NCBI RefSeq assembly: GCF_036785885.1
Contig: NC_092326.1
Location: 40,944,287-41,008,286 of the forward strand
Origin: Coffea arabica
Lineage: Eukaryota > Streptophyta > Magnoliopsida > Gentianales > Rubiaceae
Reading direction: 5' to 3'
Length of the DNA: 64,000 bases
Shown here: in pieces, positions 22,698 through 34,472 of the stretch
Layout: the number at the start of each line of letters is the position of its first letter
Position numbering within the stretch: position 1 is the first letter of the stretch
Notes under the pieces: generated by a model
What the model was told of the DNA's origin: nothing
Seen by the model: the letters and a program-made list of their open reading frames with translations, nothing else
Database searches by the model: none
Position numbers and translations under genes: made by a program

Positions 22698-23027
22698 AAC
22701 AAATTATCCGGATAGCCATTGAACCTTTTAAATAATATAATTTTGGCCACTCAATTTTCAAGAGTGTATATTTACCAACTAACTATTAAAAGTATAAATT
22801 TTAAACCATTTTGTCTGTTTTTCAATGTTAAGTCTGCCATATTTGATTATGTCTGGTGACACGTCCGGTCTTTAGATATGATAGATTTAAAAGGTGAAAA
22901 TAGACAAAATAGTCTAAAATTTATATATTTGATAGTTTAGTAGGTAAGTAAATACAAACTTTTAAAAATTAAATGGCTAAAACTTTGCTATTAAAAAAGT
23001 TCAGTGATTATTCAGATAATTTGCTCC
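22698..23027. mobile_element. Mutator-like MITE with 9-bp target duplication
   Basis: The two arms are inverted copies of each other over about 120 bp: AACAAATTATCCGG at the left versus GGAGCAAATTATCTGA read from the right. The perfect 9-mer ACTGACTAT flanks it at 22689-22697 and 23028-23036. A 9-bp duplication with long inverted ends points to the Mutator superfamily. Non-coding. Confidence 0.8.
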
Positions 23028-23047
23028 ACTGACTATCCATGCTCAAA

Positions 23048-23153
23048 TAATCAGTGCTATTGTGCACTGGTTGTATTTAGTTATCGAGCCTTTGCTTGAT
23101 TTTGTAAAGATTATTTCATGATATAAAATCACTTATCGGAAAAAAAAAAAAAA
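23048..23153 (+). mobile_element. Short LINE tail insertion with 17-bp target duplication
   Basis: Only about 92 bp of 3' end (ending AAAATCACTTATCGG, a common plant LINE ending) plus poly(A) at 23140-23153. It is flanked by GACTATCCATGCTCAAA at 23031-23047 and 23154-23170. Its left target copy overlaps the target copy of the MITE at 22698-23027. Confidence 0.8.
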
Positions 23154-23442
23154 GACTATCCATGCTCAAAAAATAGACTGTGAATAGTGAAATAAGCTGA
23201 GCAGAATCCAAAACTAAGTCACAAGGGCATGATTGAAATCAGTCTAGGATAAGTATGTAACACTGATATCCCTGGGATCTCTTCCTCACAAATTAGAAAT
23301 TTAATTGTCCAAGGGGAAATGTTTTGTCTAGATGAGGTAGCTTCAGAGAAATTATTACTGCAAAATTCTCAAATTTAAAATGTTTACTCATGATCGTTTC
23401 ATTTATGTGGAACTTTAGTCTTTCAAACGGCTTTAAGTGACA

Positions 23443-23613
23443 GCCCCAGGGTGTTGGCTCGGATGATCGTAGGCTAGTAGTTACGAACCTAATGATCGTG
23501 AGTTTGAGTCCCCTTCTACCAGTTGTGTATCCTTGGGCCGAGGTGCATGCCCGCTGGAGGATTAGTCTAGCGTAAACTGGGATACCCCTGTATTAATAAA
23601 AAAAAAAAAAATT
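23443..23613 (+). mobile_element. SINE with 14-bp target duplication (SINE 2)
   Basis: Starts near CAGCCCCAGGG, has an A-box-like TGGCTCGGATGATCG about 12 bp in, a B-box-like GAGTTTGAGTCCCC, and ends ATACCCCTGTATTAATAAA plus poly(A). It is flanked by GGCTTTAAGTGACA (23429-23442) and GGCATTAAGTGACA (23614-23627), one mismatch. Confidence 0.85.
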
Positions 23614-23627
23614 GGCATTAAGTGACA

Positions 23628-25683
23628 ATTACTAGAACTCGCCTCTGCAAGTAATCTTTTGTTTTGGGACACTAAGAAGGGGGAAAAATCGATTTAGTTA
23701 ATCTCAAGAAAATTAGCATGTCAAAATAAGCTGATATACAAATGTCAGTAATTATCTCAATCATTATGTCTACTTAAATCCTGAATTTATACCCTCTTCA
23801 AGCAAAAAACATAAGTTTTCCTAACAGATTAACAATCTCATCTTACTCAGCTCAGGTGAAAACTCGAAAACTTGGTTGCTTTACTTTCCTTTTGAATGTT
23901 CTCGTCTTCTAAACTGATCAATCTAGACAATTTTTTCGTTTCCTTTTCTATCTAACCTTTTCTCTCCACAATTTACTATGTGTCTCTTGTAGCTTGAACT
24001 AGGATCTGTGGTGGTCTAAGCCCACTGCAATCATTTGCTTCTCTAGAAAACGTGGGTTTGACTAGTCTTTCAATTATTCGTAGATTTTGATTTAGCAAAT
24101 AACATCGTAAACTCATGCTTGCCATATACTCCGTACATGCCATTATTAATCTCCCAAACAAGATTCCTTAATTAAAGGTGAAAGCAAAATAATGTTATAA
24201 GTGGCATACCTGTTTTTTTTTTTTTCATAGAGTAACTTATTGAGGATAATATATGTAATAATTTACTTCTAATCAGTCTGTTTTGGTGGATTGTATTCCT
24301 TGTTTACCAAAAACCAATTCATTTATAGTTGAAACGTATAGCATAATGTTTAGAATTTTTTTGTAAAAATTTACTACATTACCACAAAATTTAGGTGACG
24401 CAGCATTAGAAAGCTTCGCAAATTTTCATGGATTGGATTGGAGGGAGGATTGGATTGGATTAGGTGGTTTCCAGAAAGAGAATGTAAGTGAGAGACTCCA
24501 ACTTGAACCTTCCTACTTACACTGAAAAAAAAAAAGGCTTAATGCTATAATAAAGTAGAATATCAACCATCTTATTATTAGATGGAGCCCTTACAGCCAA
24601 TAATAATTCATATTTTTACATCAAAGGAACCATAAGGGGGAACAATTTAATACAACTGAAAAACAGATTTTTTGGTAAATGGTGTTTCGCTAAAATTGAC
24701 CAACGCGTGTAGGAGCATAACTTGCATCCCTTGTTGGTGTTAAGGAAACAAAAATATAAACAAGTGAATGTGATTTTGCAAATTTCACTAAAATTTTTTG
24801 AGTTCCCACATCATCAAGGATGGAACTAATGGGCATTGGGTAGGGAAATCGCCTGTACAAGTCTTAAAAATTTATGTTTTTTATTTTTAAAAACTAAAAA
24901 AATTTCAAATTTTCCATAAGTTTTAGAAACTTTCATGATTAAAGCTTAAAAAAACTAGAAGTAGCTCCTCCAAAGTAAAATTTTTGGTTCTGTCGCGGCA
25001 GATTCATCCTAGTTTCAAGACTCACTTAATGTAATGCCAGCATCTGTTTTGGAAATAATTAGAAGCTAATTTCATAATGCAACTCTGATTACCAATTAAT
25101 TACCTGACATAATATTTCGTTGAACTTGAAAGTTGAAACATAGCATATAGCATGAAGCAAATAGTACATGGTTTTGGAGACGTAATTTTAGTCCACTTGA
25201 GTCGGTCGCTTTTAACAACACCTAAAGCAGTGTTTGATTTGGACCTTTCATGTTGGCACACTAAATCAAGACTAAAAATTAAAACTTTCCATATTATTAT
25301 TTAGTAGTGTTTTAGTCAAGTTAGGGTTTTAGTAATTCTGTTGGAGTCAAGTTATGATAGTTTTATTATTTAAAATTAGTATCTGATTAGTAAATTTTTA
25401 TGGTTATAAGACTTGTTTATCAAGTTTTCTAGTTTATAAATAGAGAGTCATATTATTGTGTTTAGTTGAGAAGAGTAAAGGATTGTCAACGAGTGAAAGC
25501 TTTGTTCTTATGATGTGATTAATAGATTATTATTAATATTATTTCTTTTCTCCAACACATATTTTTATGTGTATAAATTATCTCTCCATATGCATTAATT
25601 TTATGAAATGTATCTCCCATATATTTTTGTTAGAATTTTTGGATTCTACATTTCATTTGTTTAGAGAAGCATTACCTCTTGCT
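23628..25683. other. Gene-free AT-rich stretch
   Basis: No gene is supported. A block at about 24430-24535 ending in poly(A) (after TCCTACTTACACTG) may be another retroposon tail. The rest is unassigned and ends in the 3' flank of the DUF26 pseudogene. Confidence 0.45.
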
Positions 25684-26430
25684 TTAAGCGTTGAAGAACC
25701 TATAGAACTCGTACTGCAAGGTGCAAGTAGCACTGAGGAATTGCCCTCCTTTCCCAGTATAGTCAGGAATCCGGGCCATCAACTCACCCATGCAAGTCTT
25801 GCAATCAGCTGGAGAAATATCCGAGGCACACTGAACCAGTCCATAGAGTGTACTTTCTGATTTTGCAAGCTTAACTTCTCCTTTAGCAAAGTAAGTTTTG
25901 GTTGCAATAGCCTCCACTGTCAGATGATCCAGAAACTCAGTTATAGTTTCTACTGATGCCGGGCTGGTTACATTTTGAGTTCTGTAAATGTAGTAGCTAG
26001 GTGGTGTCGCCGATTTTGTGGAGAATATTTTTGTGCGTGTAAATCAGAACGCAACATTCATACAGGGCAACTGCGCGCTTCTTTAATGGACATTTTTCGA
26101 AAATCCATGCAATTGCAGCGCCAATGCAGGCTCTGCAATCTACACTCGAAATATCACGTCGACAGAATGCTCGGCCGTATACCCCGTGGCCACTGTTTTG
26201 GAGTGCCCACGTATTCAAGAGCGAACCCTGTTTCAGGGGTTCTACTCCGAAGACGACTCAAGAGAATGTTCAAGTTCTTGCGGTATCTACTCCCAGCGCC
26301 GGCGGGGAAGTAGTTTTGATTTTCTGCAATCAATTCCAAGACGCTGGAGAGGGTCATCTCCAGCGCCCATTTGCACAAAAAGGACGACCGACAGAAAATA
26401 TATGGAAATGGTTAATTTTGAGAGCGCCAT
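25684..26430 (-). pseudogene. DUF26 secretory protein pseudogene (DUF26-2)
   Basis: Aligned to DUF26-1, it starts well at 26430 (MALSKLTISIYF..., signal peptide) but has at least three frame breaks. The first, near 26310-26330, combines an indel in an A-run with an extra GGCGCT-like hexamer. The second is a one-base loss near 26210 inside CCAAAACAGTGG. The third is near 26000-26015. Both DUF26 cores are still legible (CRRDISSVDCRACI and CASDISPADCKTCM), as is the terminal YEFYRFFNA. An extra Cys and a changed second-domain start add to the decay. Its promoter-proximal CTGCAGCAAA motif is kept, while the TATA is damaged. No full-length product is possible without recoding. Confidence 0.88.
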
Positions 26431-27206
26431 TGCGGGCTGGAAAATGGATTGGATTGGAGATTAATCAGAGCAAGTCGTGTTCTTCTTAAAATCATTTTTG
26501 CTGCAGTTATGTAGGATACTGCTCAACCTCTGGAATAATTTTAATTATCTTAATATCCGTCAAATTATTTAACTTGTCTTATCCAATAAAATAATTAATT
26601 TGCTAGCCTAATGGATTGATTTATTCATGTGTTTTGTTCCTTTTGCTTGTTCGTCGCACGCCATGTAATTTCTCTGTGATAGTTTCCTTGTTGGAGCTTG
26701 GCAGATGCTCATTAATGGTTGTCCCTGATGGAACCAGCCGATCAAACTCTCTACACTATAGAAACAATTATTGTGCTGCTTAAAATTAATTGGCCTTTGA
26801 TGTGAACTCTAATATGTTTTTTAATCTGAATTTCTATGTGCATTATGATAGCTAAGCCTGCCTATCAAATAAATTGATGGGTTGGTAGTTCTGATGGATT
26901 GGTTAGTACGAGCCTTCAACAATTACGGGTAATATTTTGAGGGGTTCATAATAAAACCAATCTTATACTATAAGGCAAAATTTGAGATATGTACCATTCT
27001 TCTACATAATTAGCGTAGAAAATATGTATATAAAGAAAAATTAATTTTATATATACTGTCAATATGTAATTCTTAGGACATAGGTTAGGCAATGACGATT
27101 GGGCCTAAACTTTTGACCCATAATGTTTAAACCAAGCTATCAATAACGTGTGCTAACCCAATATTTTGGCATAAACTACAAATCCAAAATGTTTAAATTA
27201 GGATGG
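26431..27206. other. Gene-free stretch
   Basis: Old promoter region of the DUF26 pseudogene and AT-rich sequence. Nothing else can be assigned. Confidence 0.45.
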
Positions 27207-27214
27207 GTTGGACC

Positions 27215-27723
27215 TAGGGGTGTCAACAGGTTGGGTTTGGACCAGAATTGAAAATTTTGGACCCGAGCCCAACCCGTATATCCGACGGGTCTTGATCTTA
27301 GAGTTTTAGAATCAGGTCCGACGGATCCGAGTCGAATCCATGTCGGGTCTGGGTCTAAAAGGTTCAAAATTAAATTCAAAATCAATCACAAATCCAATCT
27401 CCAAATTTAAACAAATCAAATTACAAAAATAAATCACAAAGAACTTGCAATAGTCAATTCAAAACTAACCACAAATCAATCTATAAAGTCATTACTAAAT
27501 TGTTAATTTGATAAAAGAATATATTTAGAAATATTTACATTTTATAATTATTAATATATTGTTCGAATCCGGGTCAAATACGGGTCAGAATTCTATATTC
27601 CGTATCCGACTCCTTTTTTTTTTGTTAGAGAGATCTGGGTTCGAGTATCGAAATTATTTTTCAATTCAAACTCAAAAAAAATTTATCGGGTCCAGATCCA
27701 AATCCGACCCATTGACACCCCTA
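27215..27723. mobile_element. hAT-like MITE
   Basis: Ends TAGGGGTGTCAA and, inverted, TTGACACCCCTA. The 8-bp flanks GTTGGACC and GTTGAACG match at 6 of 8 positions. The sub-terminal parts are rich in GGGTC/GACCC words and the middle is AT-rich. This fits a non-autonomous hAT element. Non-coding. Confidence 0.75.
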
Positions 27724-27731
27724 GTTGAACG

Positions 27732-28141
27732 AATAACTTTTGATGTCATTAACCCCAAAGTGTTAGTGTGGGATAGCCCAATAGCTTTTAAGCCTAAACT
27801 ACTCGAGTCGCGACCTAATAGCCTATGTGTGTGCAATAAAAAAAAATACATAATATTTATAGTGAATGAATTTTACATACATTTGTTCATTGTTAAATAA
27901 AATTTTAATCTTGTAAATTATTTTGACAAAATTATTGTGATGTTGGTAGTTATTGCTTAGGCTAGTTACATTGAAAAAAAATACATGTTTAAATGATAAA
28001 TTAAATAATGCTTATAGTAGTAGTTATCTTGACACCATGTGTTTGAATAATTAAAGTAAAATTAGCTTTTATAAGGGCAAAAATGTAAGTACGTAAAGTG
28101 ACATAAAACATTAGCACCAAACTCTGTCATTTCTCATTATA
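27732..28141. other. Gene-free stretch
   Basis: AT-rich sequence with no gene or element recognised. Confidence 0.4.
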
Positions 28142-28989
28142 TCCTTATACTATATAAGAATGAGTTTAGGGCTTGAATTTCAACCGCAAGGGTGGGGCTT
28201 TTTTGAAAATGTGAGAGTGTTTGAAGTGCAATTAGAGTATTGAATATGAGTCATTATAACTAATTTAGTTTTGTTGTAATTACTTGGATGTCCTTTTAAA
28301 CATTTAAAACTAGGAGTAAGTTTGATATGTGACATTGTTTGATATCCGATTAAACATTGGGTACAACTGAATTCAGCTTGTGTTTTAGTGAAATTACATA
28401 AAAGCCCTTCTAATCATTTAATTGTATTAACATCTAAGTCTTTTAATTTCTTAAAGTCTTTCTCATCAGTTATTTTGCAAAATTATGATATATAGACGTT
28501 AAGACACAATTAATGTCAATTAGTAGAGAAGTTTGGTTTCTTGGCCATTATCATAGATGTTAATTCAGATGTTGTTACATTAGCTACTCTTCTTCCCTAT
28601 TTTGCAACACCCTTTTCAATAGATATGTTTTCTTTAATCAATTTACTTTTTGGTTGTAAAAAATCTATAATATTGCAAGTTGTATGTGCAATAATTTTTT
28701 AGTATTTTAATTCAATTGTCCATATTAGACAAGTTTGATAAAGAAGAGACCACATTTGTTAATTGTTATTTATGGTTTAAAATAAGTTTATCATCATAAA
28801 TTTTTCCATTTATAGATTACATCTACTTCTTTTGTTGTTTTAACTATTAATTAGGATAATTTTTAAATCGTTTGCTACTTTATTGACTATGCCATTTAGA
28901 CAATTTTTCACTTCATCTGATTTACCAATATGTTTAACTATCTACATAAAGTTATTTGGCTACAAATCTAAAGCATGTACCTCATTACA

Positions 28990-30334
28990 TGACAGGTGCC
29001 GAACCTGTGCAATAATAAATACCTGCTCAAATAAAATATAATTTCTGTAGATAGTGATAAGCAGGGTCGAATCCACAGGGACTGGGGATAATTCATTTCT
29101 TCTAGAGTCCAACGTATGGGGGGTTTTGGATTAAATGCTAACTAAATAAATTAATTGCAGAAAATAATTAATTCAAAGAAATAATTAAGGGAAAACTCTA
29201 GCCAAGGGTATACTTCAGAAATGGTTCATGCACTGATCATTGATGCAAAAATAATCCCAACATTTATTAATAGATCAGTTATAGTTGTCATACACGCGAT
29301 AAACAACCAACCCTTCCTTAATTTATCGATAGTCAAGGTACGACCGTTAACTATTTCCCTAACCCAAAAACAATCCTAAGTACGACCGTAGGATTTAATT
29401 TCTAGATTGCATTAATAATTAGAAAGGCCCAATCCTAACTAACAAACACGCTACGAGGGTTTGTTTAAATTAGATCGTATGTTCCCCTGACATAAACCCA
29501 ATTACGCCAGTTGCTACTGAGATAAAGATAACGAACAATTACGGATTCAATTATCCCTATTTAGCAAAATAGCCTATGTGAATAATTAAATATTGCGCAT
29601 CTATTCAATCACTCACACGAGCTATAACGGTTAAAAGCAGGAAATATATGAATACCAATAAATGGAGGAAGCAATTAAAATAAATTAGATCTCACAGAAA
29701 TTGTTGAACCAAATCTCCAGTTGTCCCCTTGACTAGCAGTAGGAGGTTAGTTCTCCATTAATGGAGAACAACCATGCGAAAAACCAATCTGAAGCTTACA
29801 AAATTCTCCCTGGCCAAATCGGCCAAGGAAGGAAAAATAAAAAGTCGGCTCAGCAGTCCCCCCCAATAAAAAGATAGGAATTGTCCTCTTAAAAGAAGAC
29901 GTCTGACCCCTAGAAAAAGGAAACTCCAGCTAGTCTAATTCATACGTGATTCTGGCTTTGTTCCTATTGGCCGCTGAAAAGAAAAGTAAGCTTCCAAGTC
30001 CTTGACGTTTTGTAGGATTAGAGTTTTTATCCTCTACACCTCTGCGGCCCACGAGTCTTGTGATTTCCTGATTTAAAGTCAGCTATTCCACTCATTCTAG
30101 GAAGCTTTCCACGTGCACATAATCCCGAAAGTCCGGCCAAGAAGGCTGGAGTTAGGCGTGGGCACACCTACTCATCAAGAAGTTCTCTGAAATTTGATTT
30201 TAAGCACTTTTCATTCTTTCTCCTGAAATAAGCACAAAATACCAAATATAAGTAGAATCCGACGATTAAAATAATATTTGGCTAAAATCAGGGGGAGAAT
30301 AATTATAAATTTAACAACAAATTATGACCTATCA
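28990..30334 (-). repeat. Left LTR (3' LTR of the minus-strand element)
   Basis: Starts TGACAGGTGCC and ends CCTATCA on the plus strand. By eye it differs from the other LTR at about eight positions and no indels, since the lengths are equal. The interior beside it (30335-30349, ATTTCCCCCACACCT) is the polypurine tract on the other strand. Confidence 0.93.
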
Positions 30335-30349
30335 ATTTCCCCCACACCT
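30335..30349 (-). other. Polypurine tract of the LTR element
   Basis: AGGTGTGGGGGAAAT on the minus strand, directly before the TGATAGG start of the downstream LTR. Confidence 0.8.
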
Positions 30350-33319
30350 AAACCATGCTTGTCCTCAAGCATAAGAACATAAATCAAATAATCAAATTCA
30401 AACAATGGTATTACTCAAATCTTCTATTGCCAAGATATAATTAAAATACATGTCAAGTATTAGTGGCAATTTGCAAGAAATATCTCTCCAATTAGCTTTC
30501 AAGATCAATGACTTTCAATTTATGACTAACTAATCTAAGAATATAAAATATTCAACCAGCATCCATAAGCAAATGGTTCAACTATTAAGCAAAATCTCAA
30601 CATTAAAATTCATAGATCAGCGGGTTAACAATTCATTCAAAATTTTCACTATTAGCACCCTTTTTTTTTTTTTAGGAGGAATGCTTGGTCTTTAGCCATT
30701 TAAACGTTTTGACGCGAATTCCGACATTGGCCAAATGAAGGAGCCCGGTTACTCCGCCATCATCGCTAAAGGACCACATACTCATAGTTATCGTCACTTT
30801 TTGACGCGAAAATCAACACTTGTGATGAAAACTCCCGGTTACTAGGCAACGATACTAGCGGAGTATAGCTCAATACTATTCATAAATAAGCACCAAAAAT
30901 AAAATTAAATACCATATAAACCCGCTTTATTTCTTAAACATGGAGAACTAAGATTAATAGCTGAACCAATTTGCACAAAAACAAAAAAAAAATGCTAGAC
31001 AAATATTTACAATACTTAGAAAAGTTAACCAAAAAGTGCAAAAGTCACAAAATCTCAAATATTCACCCAAGAGATACCCTTAAAATCAACCATGTTATAC
31101 TCAATACCTTAAAGTGTAAAATCTTAGCAATAGAAAATTTGAGACATCTAACCATCGTTTATCAAGAATAATCACGAATAAACACAAAGATAGGCAAAAA
31201 TTGGACAAAATTCGACAAAGTCAAACAAAAAATTCCAACAAAAATGCCCACACTTGCACTTTTTCAATAAAATGCCAATATACTACCCCCCCACACCTAA
31301 ATCACACATTGCCCTCAATGTGACAAATAAACAGTAATAGCAAGGCGAAGGGCAACGGGACTTCCCTGAATACGTGGTGGAAGGTCTCGGGCGGCTATGG
31401 AATAGGTGGGAACGGTGGAGTGAAAATGGTGCTACGGTAGTGCGCGGCAGTGAAAGATTGTAGAAGGAAGGAGAGCTCCGACGTGCGTCTTGATCCAGGC
31501 GAACTAGAGTGCAACAGAGAACAGCAAACCAGCAAATACTCACTGGTGGCCCCAATTGGGTCAAATGCAGGAACAATGTAGTCCAAAATCGCAACAAATG
31601 CTCTAAAGATTTAGCAATTGAAATCAAAAGGTAAAATACTCCCAGCAAGTCAATTAGACGCCACCAACAGCAATAAGCAATGGAAGTGGCACAGTAGCCT
31701 TCCAATTCAACAAACAAATGAAGAAAATACCCAACCAAAGGCACTTCAAGGGACGCAAGACAGAAATCAACAAAGTAGAACTCAAGTGATACCAAAAATA
31801 ACCTCAACAAAGCAGTGAATTCGACCAATTTGAATACGTAGAATACGGTCAGAAATGCCTCCCAAAGATCAACAGAGAGCGACAAAACTTGCCCACCCAA
31901 AATCTGTCCAAATGGCTCCAATTGGACAAGAAATTACACAACTCAACCAACCGAAATTAGCAAATAAGCCAAGAAACCGTCAAAACCAGAAATAGTAGTT
32001 CAAAATTTGGACTACAACTAAAACAAAATGTTTGGCAGTTTTCAATCAAGTAGCCCACTAACTAGAACCAAATATCAACAAATGTAGTTATAATACCCCA
32101 ACCCGTACCACTGGTGCCCAGACAGGAAAGAATTAAATTCAATGGCAGCAACTCAACCGCAAGAACTTAAACTTTAAAATTAATCAACCAGTACCACTGG
32201 TGAGTCACAGGGCAAACGATAAATCAATTGGCCAACAATCGAGCAGCAATTAAACTCAATTCAGTTCTAAATGAACCCAGAAAATGCTCAAATCATCTCC
32301 TGCGTTATCCAACAAATTTACTCAATAAAATCGTAATCATCAAGATCCCATCAACATCAAGAAATTGGAATCGGGGACCAGAAAATTAATAAAGAAAAAC
32401 CTGGCACCAGGGAGGTTGGGATGTTGGCGTGGCTGAGGTGGGGGCGACCCTGAGCTGGTGGAGGGCAACAGGCCCGCGGGCTGGGCTGCGGCGCTGGCAG
32501 CGTGCGACAGTGATGGCTGGTAGCGGTGGTTGTGGAGCTCGAGCAGGCGGCGGCGCGGCTCCTCAGCGAAGTGGACCGTGAGGTGGTCTGGTTGTGGGCG
32601 AAAGCTGCGCGCGAGGGAGGAAGTAGGAGGTTGACCGCTGGTGGAGATAGCCGACAGCAGCGGCGGAGGAGGACAGCAGACAGAACCGGAGGAAAGCTGG
32701 AGTGGCGGTGGTGGTGCGCAGAGCTGGAGTGCGGTGTGCTGGTGGCGCGGCTGTCGCGGAGCTCGGGCAGGCGCTCATCGCCGGCGGCTCTGGTTGAAGG
32801 AACAAGAGAAAAGGGGAAAGCAGGGGCAACGGGGAAGAAGGAAGAAAGAAAAGAAAGAAGAAAAGAAGAAAAATAAAATAAAATGGTTTTTTTTTTTTAA
32901 CTAGTCTTACCGAAATTCTCCAAAAATTGAAATTGCTTTTGTAAAAATTTTATCTCTTTTTTTTTTTTTTTTTTTAGAATAAGGAACCTCTGGCCTAGGC
33001 GTGGGCACGTCTAATTGCTATAGAGCCCGCAGATCCTGAACGAAAATTCCTTTCCCTCAAGCGTGACCACCTGGCGTGGGCACGTCTAACTGCTATAGAG
33101 TCCGCAGATCCTGAACGAAAATTTCTTTCCCTCAGGCGTGACCACCTGGCGTGGGCACATCTAACTGCTAATTTCCTGCCACCAAACATCAAACTATTAA
33201 TTGACACTAACACTTAACTAAAACTTCAAAAATGCATGAAAACTGAAACAAATAGTCTTGGGTTGCCTCCCAAGTAGCGCCTTTCTTTAATGTCTTTGGC
33301 TAGACATTGTCCTGTTTAT
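30350..33319 (-). other. Non-coding interior of the LTR element, 3' of gag
   Basis: No protein domain is seen. 32400-32830 is strongly GC-rich, unlike everything near it, and may be a captured piece of host sequence. 32990-33180 is a short tandem array. The long open frames on either strand here follow base composition and have no recognisable product. Confidence 0.5.
32990..33180. repeat. Tandem repeat inside the LTR element
   Basis: About 2.4 copies of a roughly 78-bp unit beginning GGCGTGGGCACGTCTAA and containing GCAGATCCTGAACGAAAAT. The GGCGTGGGCAC word also occurs once in each LTR (TTAGGCGTGGGCACACCTA), so the array may have been seeded from LTR sequence. Confidence 0.85.
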
Positions 33320-34357
33320 TCATGGAGGATAAAATCGCGTAGCTCGTTTCAGTGCTTCATCTTCTATGTAATCCTGATAGCCCTCGTAAATAGAGTAATT
33401 CTTGGGCACACGAGCTACGGTCTTCCATGGACTAGTAAATGGCATCAAACAAACAAGTGATGATTTTAAATCTTCACTCACTCCTCCATCAAGAGCACTT
33501 ATTGGTTCGAGATATTTTGCCATCATGACTCTTAATTTATTCCTGGCATGAAATTCAAAATCGTCTGGTATAATAAAATCAATCTCACTAATAGGAATTA
33601 AAGAATAAGAGTCAGGAAAATATTGATCAAGGAATGGAGGAGATGTCACCGCATTTGGAGATTGTTCACTGGATTCATTCACTTGAACCATTTGATGTTG
33701 GGGTCTCAATTCTTGTGCTTCAACTTTCTTTTCAACTGCATCTTTAGATTCTTCTTCTTGAGACTCTTGCAGTACCATGTCATTCGTCAGGATAATTGCA
33801 CTCTCATATTTCTCATGGTCGATAATAGTTTGTGAGGGCAATTCTTCACTCATTCGAGAAGCCAATGACGTTATCCTAAATGTCAATTGATCCATTTGAT
33901 CTGCTAGGTTACGCCTGCTCACTTGTGTCTCCTGTTGAATTTGATATGTGTTAGTAGCTATTAATTCAACTATCTCTTCAAGAGACATACCTGACATAGA
34001 TGATGATTCTTGAGACTCATACTGCTGAAAATTCATTGGCCCTGTTGTATAATCATAACTGGAGTTATCCCACCATCCTTGATCATACCCGTTTGGATTA
34101 GGGTTATACCACGTTTGAGACCAGGGTGAAAAATCTCCATAATTATTGAATGGGACACTCAGATTATCTTGATATTCGGGGCACATACCGGTTGAATGAT
34201 CCCTGGCATAACAAATTTCACAGGTTGCAGCAGCCATTCTTTTTTTAATAGAGTTTATTGCCACTAAATATGCAAACTTAGAAAAACAATCAATCTCATT
34301 GCCTTCCCCGAAAACAAAATCCAGTATATCACCAAAATACGGAGTGTTAGAAGCCAT
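33320..34357 (-). CDS. Gag-like protein of the LTR element (truncated type)
   Basis: 345 residues from MASNTPYF at 34357, chosen because the longer frame upstream runs through the primer site into the LTR. Near residue 45 is a single CCHC zinc knuckle (C-x2-C-x4-H-x4-C, CEICYARDHSTGMC) as in Athila/Tat-type Gypsy gags. It is followed by an Asn/Tyr/Trp-rich stretch, a coiled-coil-like segment (about 120-200) and an acidic Glu/Ser-rich part. The usual capsid domain that precedes the knuckle is missing or reduced to about 40 residues. The last 90 residues (DFEFHARNKLRVMMAKYLEPI...) show no protease or polymerase motif. The frame is intact, in line with recent insertion. Function in packaging is inferred. 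Confidence 0.75.
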   Translation of the reverse strand: MASNTPYFGDILDFVFGEGNEIDCFSKFAYLVAINSIKKRMAAATCEICYARDHSTGMCPEYQDNLSVPFNNYGDFSPWSQTWYNPNPNGYDQGWWDNSSYDYTTGPMNFQQYESQESSSMSGMSLEEIVELIATNTYQIQQETQVSRRNLADQMDQLTFRITSLASRMSEELPSQTIIDHEKYESAIILTNDMVLQESQEEESKDAVEKKVEAQELRPQHQMVQVNESSEQSPNAVTSPPFLDQYFPDSYSLIPISEIDFIIPDDFEFHARNKLRVMMAKYLEPISALDGGVSEDLKSSLVCLMPFTSPWKTVARVPKNYSIYEGYQDYIEDEALKRATRFYPP

Positions 34358-34449
34358 AAAATATATAATAAAAAAAATAAGAGAAAAATAAATAAATGAA
34401 AATAAAAACAAGATGAATTCAAAAAAGAAACAAATTAATCTGGTACCAG

Positions 34450-34467
34450 TCCCCGGCAACGGCGCCA
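34450..34467 (-). other. Primer binding site (tRNA-Asp)
   Basis: TGGCGCCGTTGCCGGGGA on the minus strand, complementary to the 3' end of plant tRNA-Asp, five bases inside the right LTR. It fixes the element's orientation and points to the Gypsy (Athila/Tat) side. Confidence 0.88.
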
Positions 34468-34472
34468 AAAAT

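Noticed and set aside
31283-31921. 212-codon open frame on the minus strand
   Set aside because: It lies in the non-coding interior of the LTR element, has a Phe/Leu-rich composition with no domain, and overlaps other frames equally open.
32526-32876. 116-codon open frame, Arg/Ala/Gly-rich
   Set aside because: It is explained by the GC-rich block in the LTR element; other frames on both strands are open too and no motif is seen.
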